Source of the DNA: an uncultured Acidimicrobiaceae bacterium
GTDB lineage: Bacteria; Actinomycetota; Acidimicrobiia; Acidimicrobiales; Ilumatobacteraceae
Length of the DNA: 7,454 nt
Reading direction: 5' to 3'
Assembly (NCBI GenBank): GCA_903919215.1
Contig: CAIXHI010000215.1
Span: 1 to 7,454 of the forward strand
Position numbers and translations under genes: made by a program. The notes beneath the pieces were generated by a model. It worked only from the letters and a program-made list of their open reading frames with translations. It was not told the origin of the DNA and did not search any database. The first letter of the stretch is position 1. Each line of letters starts with the position of its first letter. Positions 1-6,616 of this stretch are shown here, piece after piece.

Positions 1-309
1 GGCCTCACCTCGTGGGCATGGGCTCAGGCGGGTGCACCGATCGCCCACCAGAGCCGTACACAGATTCGCGCGGCGGCGAGGCGGACGCAGGCCACTGCTC
101 AGGCAGGCGACTTCGTGTACTACCCCGGCCATGTGATGCTGTATCTCGGCGTCGAGGACGCGATCGTGCATGCACCGCTCCGTGGGCGCCCGGTGGAAGT
201 GGCGATGTTGGCCAAGCACCGTTCGGGGCGTGTGATCTACGGCGACCCGATCAACTCGGCCGGTGCCAGTACCTACTCACGAATGAATCGGGCCTTCGCC
301 ATCGCGTAG
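1..309 (+). CDS. NlpC/P60 family cell-wall peptidase, C-terminal part (5' end outside window)
   Basis: Reading frame 1 is open from the first base to TAG at 307-309, giving the last 102 residues of a larger protein. It begins GLTSWAWAQAG, which matches the segment straight after the catalytic Cys in NlpC/P60 peptidases (usual form DCSGLTxWAW), so the Cys should lie two codons upstream of the window. It continues with HQSRTQ, then GDFVYYPGHVMLYLG (catalytic His at window residue 44) and AIVHAP (His57, the likely third active-site residue). NlpC/P60 enzymes are secreted endopeptidases that cut peptidoglycan stem peptides, typically the gamma-D-Glu to diamino-acid bond. The usual N-terminal signal peptide and any coiled-coil or SH3 region would be upstream and cannot be seen. 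The last 33 nt overlap the 3' end of the convergent XdhC gene. Family assignment is strong; exact substrate is unknown. Confidence 0.88.
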   Translation, partial: GLTSWAWAQAGAPIAHQSRTQIRAAARRTQATAQAGDFVYYPGHVMLYLGVEDAIVHAPLRGRPVEVAMLAKHRSGRVIYGDPINSAGASTYSRMNRAFAIA

Positions 310-1071
310 CGACGGGGTGACCTTCCCCGTTCGCCGGGCGATGATCTCCGCACAGATGGAGATGGCGGTTTCCTCCGGTGTGCGCGCCCCGAGGTCGAGG
401 CCGATGGGCGACATCAGCCGCGCCAGTTGCTCGGGGCGGTCGACGCCCACTTCCGCAAGCCGCTCGAGTCGCTTCGTGTGGGTGGTGCGACTGCCCATCA
501 CTCCGATGTAGCCGACCTTCGTGGCGAGGGCGCCCTGCACCGCGGGCACGTCGAATTTCGGGTCGTGGGTGAGGATGCAGACAGCGTCGCGGGAGCCGAG
601 TGTGTGGCCCCGCTCGTCGAACACTGGGGTTGGCCACGTGACCATCACCTCGTCGGCCATCGGGAACCGTCGCCGAGTGGCGAACACCTCTCGCGCATCA
701 CACACCGTGACGCGGTAGCCCAGCACCTTGGCCACCTTTGCCAATGCGGCGGTGAAGTCGACGGCACCGAAGATCCACATCTGCGGCGGCGGTGCCCAAC
801 TCTCGATGAACACGCTGACCTCGGCCGAACCGTGCAGATCCTCCGGGGTGGTCTCACCGTGTGGCCCGTAGTGGCGCACACCGCTTCGGCCAGCCTCCAG
901 CTCTGCCAATGCATCGCGAGCAGCGATGCGGTCGAGTTCCGTATCGCCGAGCGAACCCTGGGTGTCGGTGCCGGTGACGAGCAGTTTGGCACCGACGTTC
1001 GGACCACTGATCGTCGTGACGAGTGCGACGGGCTGCTCGTCGCGGATGAGGCGGGCGAGTTCTTGGTACAT
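277..1071 (-). CDS. XdhC-family protein with Rossmann domain (molybdenum hydroxylase maturation)
   Basis: A 264-aa protein of the XdhC/CoxI/CoxF type, which in related systems binds or sulfurates the molybdenum cofactor and delivers it to xanthine-oxidase-family enzymes in the cytoplasm. Residues about 1-95 look like a diverged XdhC_CoxI N-terminal domain: GSLGDTELDRIA stands where families normally have GSVSGGCVEGAV, and EVSVFIESWAPPP matches the end of that domain. Residues about 97-245 form the Rossmann XdhC C-terminal domain, with PQMWIFGAVDFTAALAKVA as the nucleotide-binding turn, VTVCDAREVFAT, AVCILTHDPKFD, VGYIGVMGSRTTHTKRLERL and SPIGLDLGARTPEETAISI, all typical. ATG at 1071 is chosen because translation fits the family from MYQELARLI; a start at 1119 would run back into the upstream gene. 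The start lies 2 nt after the upstream stop, so translation is probably coupled. Last gene of the operon; convergently overlaps the NlpC/P60 gene. Confidence 0.87.
   Translation of the reverse strand: MYQELARLIRDEQPVALVTTISGPNVGAKLLVTGTDTQGSLGDTELDRIAARDALAELEAGRSGVRHYGPHGETTPEDLHGSAEVSVFIESWAPPPQMWIFGAVDFTAALAKVAKVLGYRVTVCDAREVFATRRRFPMADEVMVTWPTPVFDERGHTLGSRDAVCILTHDPKFDVPAVQGALATKVGYIGVMGSRTTHTKRLERLAEVGVDRPEQLARLMSPIGLDLGARTPEETAISICAEIIARRTGKVTPSLRDGEGPIHS
312..330 (+). terminator. Possible hairpin just after the NlpC/P60 stop codon
   Basis: Three bases after the TAG stop at 307-309 there is a perfect 6-bp inverted repeat, ACGGGG at 312-317 and CCCCGT at 325-330, with a 7-nt loop. It could act as a short GC-rich terminator for the plus-strand gene. 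No T-run follows it, and it lies within the coding sequence of the opposing XdhC gene, so it may be only a by-product of codon sequence. Evidence is weak. Confidence 0.25.
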
Positions 1072-1073
1072 CG

Positions 1074-1391
1074 TCACCAGTCCAACGGTTCGATGAACAG
1101 GCGGATGATGCCGCCGCACGTGAGGCCGACGGCGAACGCGTCGTCATCGCTGTACCCGAACGTCACAACCCGCGGCAACGCCTCGCCGCGCAGGATGGCA
1201 AGTGCTTCGCCGACGACAGCACCTTCGACGCATCCGCCGCTGACGCTGCCCGCGACCTCACCCTGTTCGTTGACGACCATCGCCGCGCCGGGCAGGCGTG
1301 GGCCAGAACCTTCGATGTCGACGACGCGCGCGATCGCCACCCGGGAACCGGCGGATCGCCAGCGGTCAATATCGTCGAGCAGTTCTCTCAT
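1074..1391 (-). CDS. Short XdhC/CoxI N-terminal-domain protein (CoxI-like accessory factor)
   Basis: A 105-aa protein made only of the XdhC_CoxI N-terminal domain. Recognisable parts are VVDIEGSGPRLPGAAMVV (residues 23-40), the signature GSVSGGCVEGAV (48-59, Cys54), and DDDAFAVGLTCGGIIRLFIEPL (82-103, Cys92). In XdhC relatives this domain is usually fused to a Rossmann domain of about 150 residues; here the gene stops with TGA right after the domain, and a separate XdhC-type gene begins 2 nt later in another frame. The start ATG at 1391 overlaps the stop of the VWA gene (ATGA), which indicates translational coupling. By family it should help load molybdenum cofactor into a hydroxylase. The two conserved Cys residues kept here are absent at matching places in the next protein, so the two products may act as a pair (inference). 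A frameshifted single gene is less likely, because the downstream protein has its own N-domain. Confidence 0.85.
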   Translation of the reverse strand: MRELLDDIDRWRSAGSRVAIARVVDIEGSGPRLPGAAMVVNEQGEVAGSVSGGCVEGAVVGEALAILRGEALPRVVTFGYSDDDAFAVGLTCGGIIRLFIEPLDW

Positions 1392-2521
1392 CGTTGTGTC
1401 CGTGTTCCTGTTCCGGCGATGACCTGGGCCAACTGTTGCATCGCGGCGATGCTGTGCCCTTCGACGAAGCTGTCTACATAGGGTAGGGCGGCGGCCATAC
1501 CCCGGGCCAGAGGCGCATAGCCGGGGGTCACCTTCAACGGGTTGACCCACACCGTCTGGTAGCTGACACGCTGCAGACGTTGCATCTGCTCGGCCAGCAC
1601 TGCAGGGTCGCCGCGATCCCAGCCGTCGCTCAACACGACGACGATCGCTCCGCGGGCCATCCCGCGCACACCCCATTGATCGTTGAACGTGCGCAGGCAT
1701 TCGCCGATGCGGGTGCCGCCACTCCAGTCGTGCACGCGTTCGCTGGCCCGGGCCAGCGCAAGGTCGGGGTCGCGGCTGTGCAGCTCCTTGGTCATGCGGG
1801 TGAGGCGTGTGCCAATGGCGAACGCCTCCACACGCTGGCGGCCTGACACCGCGGCGTGGACAAAGCGCAGCATCGCTCGCGCGTAGGGCTCCATCGAGCC
1901 GGAGATGTCGAGCAGCAGCACCAGCCGTCGCAGGCGATCGCCGGGATCGCGCCAACAACGGGTGATCGGTTCGCCGCCGGTGCGCAATGAGGCGCGCATC
2001 GTGGCGCGCATATCGGGTCGGCGACCGTGGCGGTTTGGGCGCTGGCGGAACGAGCGTCGCGGCGGGCCGATGAACCGCAGTTGCGTCATCAACTCCTGGG
2101 CTGAACGCAACTCGTCGGGGCTGTAGGTGGCGAAGTCCTTGTGGCGCAGCACCTCGGTGGCCGAGAACCGCAACGTGATCATCGGTTCCTCGTTCGTCTC
2201 CGACTCGCCGTCCTCGTCGGCACCATCGTCCTCGTTGTCGTCGTCGATCGCCAAGGTGATCTGCATTTCCTCGGTGGTCACCGTCGGCAGCAGTTGCCAC
2301 AGATCGGTCCAGAACGCGGCGAAGGCGTGGTCGTAGAGCGCGATGTCCTCAGGGTTGCGCACCAGGGTCGCCCGGCCGGCCCAGTAGACGCTGGAGCGTT
2401 CCTGCATGCCCACCTGGCCGAGCGCGTCGACGAACGCGATGACGCTGCCCAGGGGGGCTTTGAGTCCGGCGCCGCGCAGGATGCGGGCGAACGCCACGGC
2501 CATCCGTTCTGCGGGACTCAC
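1388..2521 (-). CDS. CoxE-like VWA (MIDAS) domain protein
   Basis: A 377-aa protein of the CoxE/VWA-containing family, the usual partner of MoxR/CoxD AAA+ ATPases. Residues 1-90 are a helical N-terminal region, followed by a strongly acidic stretch at 92-112, then a basic, Arg-rich segment at 154-180. The VWA domain spans about 198-370: LVLLLDISGSMEPYA holds the MIDAS DxSxS (Asp205, Ser207, Ser209), GGTRIGE gives Thr270, and VVVLSDGWDRGDP gives Asp299, so the metal site is complete. In carboxidotrophs CoxD and CoxE work together to mature the active site of CO dehydrogenase; here the client is not in view. GTG at 2521 is preferred because it overlaps the upstream TGA as GTGA; ATG at 2503 (371 aa) is a close alternative. 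The frame stays open far upstream to 3235, but that part lies over the ATPase gene and is Arg/Pro-rich shadow sequence. Confidence 0.88.
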   Translation of the reverse strand: MSPAERMAVAFARILRGAGLKAPLGSVIAFVDALGQVGMQERSSVYWAGRATLVRNPEDIALYDHAFAAFWTDLWQLLPTVTTEEMQITLAIDDDNEDDGADEDGESETNEEPMITLRFSATEVLRHKDFATYSPDELRSAQELMTQLRFIGPPRRSFRQRPNRHGRRPDMRATMRASLRTGGEPITRCWRDPGDRLRRLVLLLDISGSMEPYARAMLRFVHAAVSGRQRVEAFAIGTRLTRMTKELHSRDPDLALARASERVHDWSGGTRIGECLRTFNDQWGVRGMARGAIVVVLSDGWDRGDPAVLAEQMQRLQRVSYQTVWVNPLKVTPGYAPLARGMAAALPYVDSFVEGHSIAAMQQLAQVIAGTGTRTQR

Positions 2522-3441
2522 GAGGTGGCGAGACTCCGCTCGAGGGCCTGCTTGACGAGCGCGGCAAGGCCGTGCTGGCGGGTGCGATCCTGGTCTTCGC
2601 GATACTTCAACACGGTTCCCAGGGTGGCTGCCACCACCGCTTCGTCGAGGTGTTGGCGACCGAGCGCGGCGAGTGCCTGCGCCCAGTCGATCGTCTCGGC
2701 GACACCCGGTGGCTTGTAGAGGTTCAGTGTGCGCAATGTCTCGACAGCGCCGGCGACCTGGCGGGCCAAGCTGTCGAGTGCCTGAGGAACGCGCAGCCGC
2801 ACGATGGCCACTTCCCGCTCGAAGTCGGGGTGCTCGACCCAGTGATAGAGGCAGCGCCGCTTGAGCGCGTCGTGGACGTCGCGTGTGCGGTTCGAGGTGA
2901 GCACGACGAGCGGTGGGTGTGTGGCGCTGAACCTGCCGAGCTCGGGCACGGTGATCTGGAACTCGGAGAGCACCTCCAGCAGATAGGCCTCGAACTCGTC
3001 GTCGGCCCGATCGACTTCGTCGATCAGCAGCACCGGTGGGATGGTGCCGGTGTTGCCGATCGCCTGCAGCAACGCCCGCTTCAGCAGGAACTTCTCCTGG
3101 TACAGCTGCGCCTCGAGGTCGTCGGTGCTGAGACCCTGCGACTCGCCGGTCGCTTCGGCCGCACGGAGGTGCAGCAGCTGACGGCTGTAGTCCCAGTCGT
3201 ACACGGCCTGCGACACGTCGATACCTTCGTAGCACTGCAGGCGAATGAGCTCGCCGCCGGTCCAGCGGCTGAGCACTTTGGCGACCTCGGTCTTGCCGAC
3301 ACCCGCCTCACCTTCCAGTAGCAGCGGGCGGTGCAGTGTCATCGCGAGGAAGATCGACGTGGCGAGTCCCTCGTCGGGGATGTAGCCGTGGATGCTCAGC
3401 GCCTGAGCGACGTCAGCGGGTGTGGAGGGCGAGATGGCCAT
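2518..3441 (-). CDS. MoxR/CoxD-like AAA+ ATPase
   Basis: A 307-aa cytoplasmic AAA+ ATPase of the MoxR class, closest in style to CoxD. Walker A is GEAGVGKT (44-51), Walker B is LLIDEVDRAD (138-147), sensor 1 is VVLTSNRTRD (179-188), and DALKRRCLYHW (191-201) supplies likely arginine-finger residues. The segment LIRLQCYEGIDVSQAVYDW (66-84) after Walker A is typical of CoxD-type members. Length agrees with the family (about 300 aa). Such ATPases act as chaperones with a VWA partner, which is encoded next, overlapping by GTGA. In CO dehydrogenase clusters this pair is needed for active-site assembly. First gene of the four-gene operon; ATG at 3441 has no clear ribosome-binding site, so a leaderless transcript is possible. 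It is divergent from the glycosidase gene, 88 nt away. Confidence 0.92.
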   Translation of the reverse strand: MAISPSTPADVAQALSIHGYIPDEGLATSIFLAMTLHRPLLLEGEAGVGKTEVAKVLSRWTGGELIRLQCYEGIDVSQAVYDWDYSRQLLHLRAAEATGESQGLSTDDLEAQLYQEKFLLKRALLQAIGNTGTIPPVLLIDEVDRADDEFEAYLLEVLSEFQITVPELGRFSATHPPLVVLTSNRTRDVHDALKRRCLYHWVEHPDFEREVAIVRLRVPQALDSLARQVAGAVETLRTLNLYKPPGVAETIDWAQALAALGRQHLDEAVVAATLGTVLKYREDQDRTRQHGLAALVKQALERSLATS

Positions 3442-3529
3442 TGCCCGTCAATGTAGAGGCTCGACCCGTGTGGCGTCGGGGTCGGCGTGGGTGGGTTTCT
3501 CGGGAATCCAGATGGCAGAGTGAGAAGCA
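3442..3529. promoter_or_regulatory. Divergent intergenic region between CoxD-like and GH13 genes
   Basis: These 88 nt are the only sizeable non-coding gap in the window and must hold the promoters of both divergent genes unless those lie inside coding sequence. On the minus strand a hexamer TACATT (3455-3450) lies 8 nt before the ATG of the ATPase gene and resembles a -10 box; at that spacing the mRNA would be leaderless or nearly so. No convincing -35 box is seen (CGACGC at 3478-3473 is the best placed). On the plus strand a weak purine run (GAGAAG at 3522-3527) precedes the glycosidase ATG, too close for an ideal ribosome-binding site. No clear operator palindrome was found. Confidence 0.3.
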
Positions 3530-5155
3530 ATGTCTGGAACTCCGGTGAAGTTCCGCGTCGACGTGCCCGCCCCTGCGGCCACGTCGGTCGCGGTTGTCGT
3601 GCGTCCGTGTCGCGGCCGCGACCACGAAGCGCGACGCGTCGAGGCGCGACATGCAGCGGGAATGTGGGTGGCGGAGGTGGTCGCCGAGGTCGGCGATCTG
3701 TACTGGATCAGCGTCGACGGTGGAGCACCACTGCTCGACCCGGGGTGCAACGACGTCGTCTGGACCGCCGACGGCCCGCGCAGTGCGGTGCGGCCACCGT
3801 GGCCGGTGTTGCCGTCGGGGCCGAGCCTGTCATCGCCGCCGGTGGTGTACGAAGTGCACGTGAGCGGGTTCGGCCGCACCTATCGGGGATGCATCGAGCG
3901 CCTCGATCGGGTGGCCAGTACCGGGGCGAACGTGATCGAACTGATGCCGGTGCACCCGTTCGACCAGCGCACCAACTACTGGGGATACATGCCGATCGTG
4001 TGGGGCGCCGTCCACCGCGGCTATGCGGCGGAGCCCGAACGCGCTGCCGAGGAACTCGCGGAGTTGGTCGCGGCTGCGCACACGCGGGGTATGCACGTCT
4101 GGCTCGATGTGGTGTTCAACCACACCGCCGAGGCCGACGCCTCGATGCCCACCTACGGTCTGCGCGGTCTCGACGACGCCCACGTCTACCGCCATCAGGC
4201 GAACGGCCAGTACACCAACGACAGTGGCTGCGGGAACGACATCGACCCGTCGAACCCCTACGTACGTCATCTGGTGCTGCAGGCGCTCGACCGCTACGCC
4301 GACCTCGGCATCGACGGTTTCCGCTTCGACCTTGCGTCGCTGCTCACACGTGATGGTGGCGGTCTGGTGGGGATGATCAGCGAGTGGGCCGGGCGGCGCG
4401 GTGTCGCGTTGGTCGCCGAGCCTTGGGACATGGGCTCGTATCAGGTCGGCTCGCCGGTGTGGCCCGCCGGCTGGCTGCAATGGAACGATCGCTTCCGCGA
4501 CGATGTGCGCGGATTCCTACGTGGCGAGGCGGGTCTGGTGGCAGCCGTTCGCCAACGTGTCCAAGGCAGCCCCGACCTGTTCGCTCACCCCGGCACGAGC
4601 GTCAACTTCGTGACGGCCCACGACGGCCTCACCATGCACGACCTCACCGCGGTCACGAGCGATCGGCACCGTTCCTGGGACAGCGGCCCCGGGTTGCGCC
4701 TGCAGCAGTTGAAGAACCTCTTCAGCATGTTGTTGCTGTCGGCCGGCACACCGATGTGGGTGATGGGTGACGAGTTCGGTCGCAGTCAGGATGGCCACGA
4801 CAACCCGTACGACATCGACGGCCCGCTGACATGGGTGGATTGGAGCACTCTCGAGGACTGGGCTGAACTGACCGAGTTCGTCCGTGCGCTGACGCAGCTG
4901 CGGCGCACCCATCCGCCGACCGAGTTCGTGTTCCACGGTGTCGGGCCACACGTGGATGAGTCCTTCGACTCGCGCTCGATTGCGTGGTGCTCTGGTGATC
5001 TCTACGTGCTGGTGAACGCGTGGTGGCTGCCGTTGACCTTCGAGGTGCAAGCCCCTGGCGACTGGCGGGTGGTGCTGGTGACCGCCCCAGGCGATGTCGG
5101 CTCCGGCACGACGATGACCGTGCCCCCTCGGTCGATCGTGGTGTTGGCGCGCTAG
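3530..5155 (+). CDS. GH13 glycosidase, isoamylase/GlgX-like glycogen debranching type
   Basis: A 541-aa alpha-amylase-superfamily enzyme. Residues 1-85 are a short CBM48-like N-terminal domain ending in LLDPGCNDVVW. The TIM barrel runs from about 105 (VVYEVHVSGF) to about 460, with all four conserved regions: DVVFNH (193-198), GFRFDLAS (263-270, nucleophile Asp267, Arg265), AEPWD (296-300, acid/base Glu297) and TAHDG (362-366, His364 and Asp365). AEPWD with YQVG...GWLQWNDRFRDDVRGF and MGDEFGRSQDGHDNPY (412-427) point to the isoamylase/GlgX/TreX group, which cleaves alpha-1,6 branches of glycogen. About 480-541 is a beta-rich C-terminal domain. It is clearly shorter than usual GlgX (around 700 aa): the long loop after TAHDG is reduced to about 20 residues. 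A maltooligosyltrehalose trehalohydrolase-like role is a less likely alternative. No signal peptide is seen, so it is probably cytoplasmic. It stands alone, divergent from the cox-like operon. Confidence 0.87.
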   Translation: MSGTPVKFRVDVPAPAATSVAVVVRPCRGRDHEARRVEARHAAGMWVAEVVAEVGDLYWISVDGGAPLLDPGCNDVVWTADGPRSAVRPPWPVLPSGPSLSSPPVVYEVHVSGFGRTYRGCIERLDRVASTGANVIELMPVHPFDQRTNYWGYMPIVWGAVHRGYAAEPERAAEELAELVAAAHTRGMHVWLDVVFNHTAEADASMPTYGLRGLDDAHVYRHQANGQYTNDSGCGNDIDPSNPYVRHLVLQALDRYADLGIDGFRFDLASLLTRDGGGLVGMISEWAGRRGVALVAEPWDMGSYQVGSPVWPAGWLQWNDRFRDDVRGFLRGEAGLVAAVRQRVQGSPDLFAHPGTSVNFVTAHDGLTMHDLTAVTSDRHRSWDSGPGLRLQQLKNLFSMLLLSAGTPMWVMGDEFGRSQDGHDNPYDIDGPLTWVDWSTLEDWAELTEFVRALTQLRRTHPPTEFVFHGVGPHVDESFDSRSIAWCSGDLYVLVNAWWLPLTFEVQAPGDWRVVLVTAPGDVGSGTTMTVPPRSIVVLAR

Positions 5156-6588
5156 CTGTCGAAGCCGAGACCGAACCGGTCGAGTCCTCGCAGCCATGCG
5201 TTGCGCTTGCCGGTCTTGTCTTCGCGATCGAGTGAGTAACGGGTGGCCTGGATGCCGATGAAGCGAAACGGCTCGGGCGGGAAGGGCAACGGCTTGCTCT
5301 TCACGAACTCGGTCTCAGTGGCCTTCGACCGTTTGCCGTCGAGGATGTCGAGCATCACCTCTGCGCCGAAGCGCGTGCTGGCGACGCCGAGGCCGGTGTA
5401 GCCCACGGAGTACGCCACGCGGCCCTGCATGCCGCGACCCCAGAACACGCAGAAGCGGCTGCACGTATCGATCACACCGCCCCACGTGTGGGTGAACTTC
5501 ACACCCTCCAACTGCGGGAACGTGTCGAAGAAGTGCTTGCTGAGTTTGGCCCAGGTCTCGGGGCGACTCTCGAACTCCGTGCTCATCTTCCCGCCCCAGT
5601 AGTAGATGACGTCGTAGCCACCCCAGAGAATGCGGTTGTCCTGTGTGAGTCGGTAATAGTGGAACTGATTACTGATGTCGCTGAGGCCCTGACGGCCTTC
5701 CCACCCGATCTCGGCCAGCTGCGCCTTGGTGAGCGGCTCGGTGACCATGCAGTAGTCGTAGACGGGTGCGATGAAGTGCCCGACCCGCTTCAAGAGGGGT
5801 TTCGAGGCGTTCGTCGCGAGAGCGACGCGGCCGGCGCGGATGTTGCCCAGCGCGGTGCTGACGAGCACTCCCACGCCGTCCTTCTCGATCTTGGTGGCCT
5901 TCGTGTCCTCGTAGATACGCACACCCAACGACATGGCTGCGCTCTTGAGGCCCCACGCCAGACGAGCGGGGTCGACAATCGCCGCGCGGTCCTTGCGCCA
6001 CAGGCCCCCCGTGTAGGTGGGGGAGTTGACCTGGGCCTGCATCGCCGCCTGATCGAGCCACTCGACCTTCTGGCCGAGCGCACGTAACTGGGTGTAGTCG
6101 TCGCGCAACTCGTCCAGGTAGGTAGGGGAGTGGAAGGTGCTGGCGATATCGATCACGCCGGACCGTTCGTAGTCGCAGTCGATCTTGTACTTGATAATTG
6201 CGGCCTCGATGTCGTTGAGGTTCTTCAACCCCAACTCCTCCAGCAACGGCAACTCGGCGCCGAAGCGTTCCTGCCCGTTGGCGACGCCGTGGGTGAGGCT
6301 GCTCTCCATGAACCCGCCGTTGCGACCGCTGGCTGCGGATCCGATCTCGTGCGCTTCGATCAGCAGGACATCGCGGTTCGGGTCGCGTTCCTTGGCGATG
6401 ATCGCCGTCCACAGACCGTTGTAGCCACCACCGATGATGCACAGGTCGCAGTTCTCCGTGCGCACGAGTGTGGGGTTGCTGTCGGGTTCGTCGGCATCGT
6501 CATACCAGTACGGGTACGGGTCTGCGTCGGCGATGGCGTCGAGATGGAACGCCTTGTACGGACTGTTGTCGTCATCGATGAGCGACAT
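5152..6588 (-). CDS. FAD-dependent oxidoreductase, DAO family (PuuB/OrdL-like)
   Basis: A 478-aa flavoprotein of the D-amino-acid-oxidase (DAO) fold. The FAD-binding beta-alpha-beta motif is CDLCIIGGGYNGLWTAIIA (47-65) with acidic Glu78 at the end of LLIEA, followed by GSAASGRNGGFM (83-94), a signature of the PuuB/OrdL and sarcosine-oxidase-like group. RRxG-type elements are replaced by KRVGHFIAPVYDY (267-279). SVGYTGLGVASTRFGAEVMLDIL (394-416) is the C-terminal FAD-contact region. By family it should oxidise the C-N bond of an amine or amino acid; the substrate cannot be told from sequence. About 45 residues rich in Asp and aromatic residues precede the FAD motif. ATG at 6588 is chosen because AGGTGG stands 8 nt upstream; the open frame extends to 6696 but covers the end of the PIN-like gene. 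It follows that gene by 28 nt, probably in one operon, and its TAG stop shares CTAG with the convergent glycosidase. Confidence 0.88.
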   Translation of the reverse strand: MSLIDDDNSPYKAFHLDAIADADPYPYWYDDADEPDSNPTLVRTENCDLCIIGGGYNGLWTAIIAKERDPNRDVLLIEAHEIGSAASGRNGGFMESSLTHGVANGQERFGAELPLLEELGLKNLNDIEAAIIKYKIDCDYERSGVIDIASTFHSPTYLDELRDDYTQLRALGQKVEWLDQAAMQAQVNSPTYTGGLWRKDRAAIVDPARLAWGLKSAAMSLGVRIYEDTKATKIEKDGVGVLVSTALGNIRAGRVALATNASKPLLKRVGHFIAPVYDYCMVTEPLTKAQLAEIGWEGRQGLSDISNQFHYYRLTQDNRILWGGYDVIYYWGGKMSTEFESRPETWAKLSKHFFDTFPQLEGVKFTHTWGGVIDTCSRFCVFWGRGMQGRVAYSVGYTGLGVASTRFGAEVMLDILDGKRSKATETEFVKSKPLPFPPEPFRFIGIQATRYSLDREDKTGKRNAWLRGLDRFGLGFDS

Positions 6589-6600
6589 GGGTCTCACCAC

Positions 6601-6606
6601 CTGTTC
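6601..6606 (-). promoter_or_regulatory. Ribosome-binding site of the FAD oxidoreductase gene
   Basis: On the minus strand the sequence before the ATG at 6588 contains a purine-rich AGGTGG-type Shine-Dalgarno about 8 nt upstream. It is the clearest ribosome-binding site in the window and fixes the start at 6588 rather than at in-frame sites up to 6696. The interval given is approximate by a few bases. Confidence 0.45.
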
Positions 6607-6616
6607 GGCGGTCAGG

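Noticed and set aside
1072..1119. Longer start for the 264-aa XdhC protein at 1119
   Set aside because: Added residues lie over the end of the upstream gene and do not resemble the family; ATG at 1071 lies 2 nt after the upstream stop.
427..1422. Long plus-strand open frame (331 codons) opposite the XdhC genes
   Set aside because: Its translation matches no family, and it lies antisense to two clearly recognisable XdhC-type genes; high GC creates such frames.
2522..3235. N-terminal extension of the CoxE-like frame up to 3235
   Set aside because: The extension is Arg/Pro/Ala-rich shadow sequence over the well-supported ATPase gene; family similarity starts near 2521-2503.
2572..3321. Plus-strand open frame (249 codons) opposite the ATPase
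   Set aside because: Antisense shadow of the Walker-motif ATPase, with no recognisable domain.
5165..5179. Short inverted repeat (GACCG-AAC-CGGTC) near the convergent stops as a terminator
   Set aside because: Only a 5-bp stem, inside coding sequence, with no T-run on either side.
5488..6087. Plus-strand open frame (199 codons) opposite the flavoprotein
   Set aside because: Antisense to a conserved DAO-family gene and without recognisable motifs.
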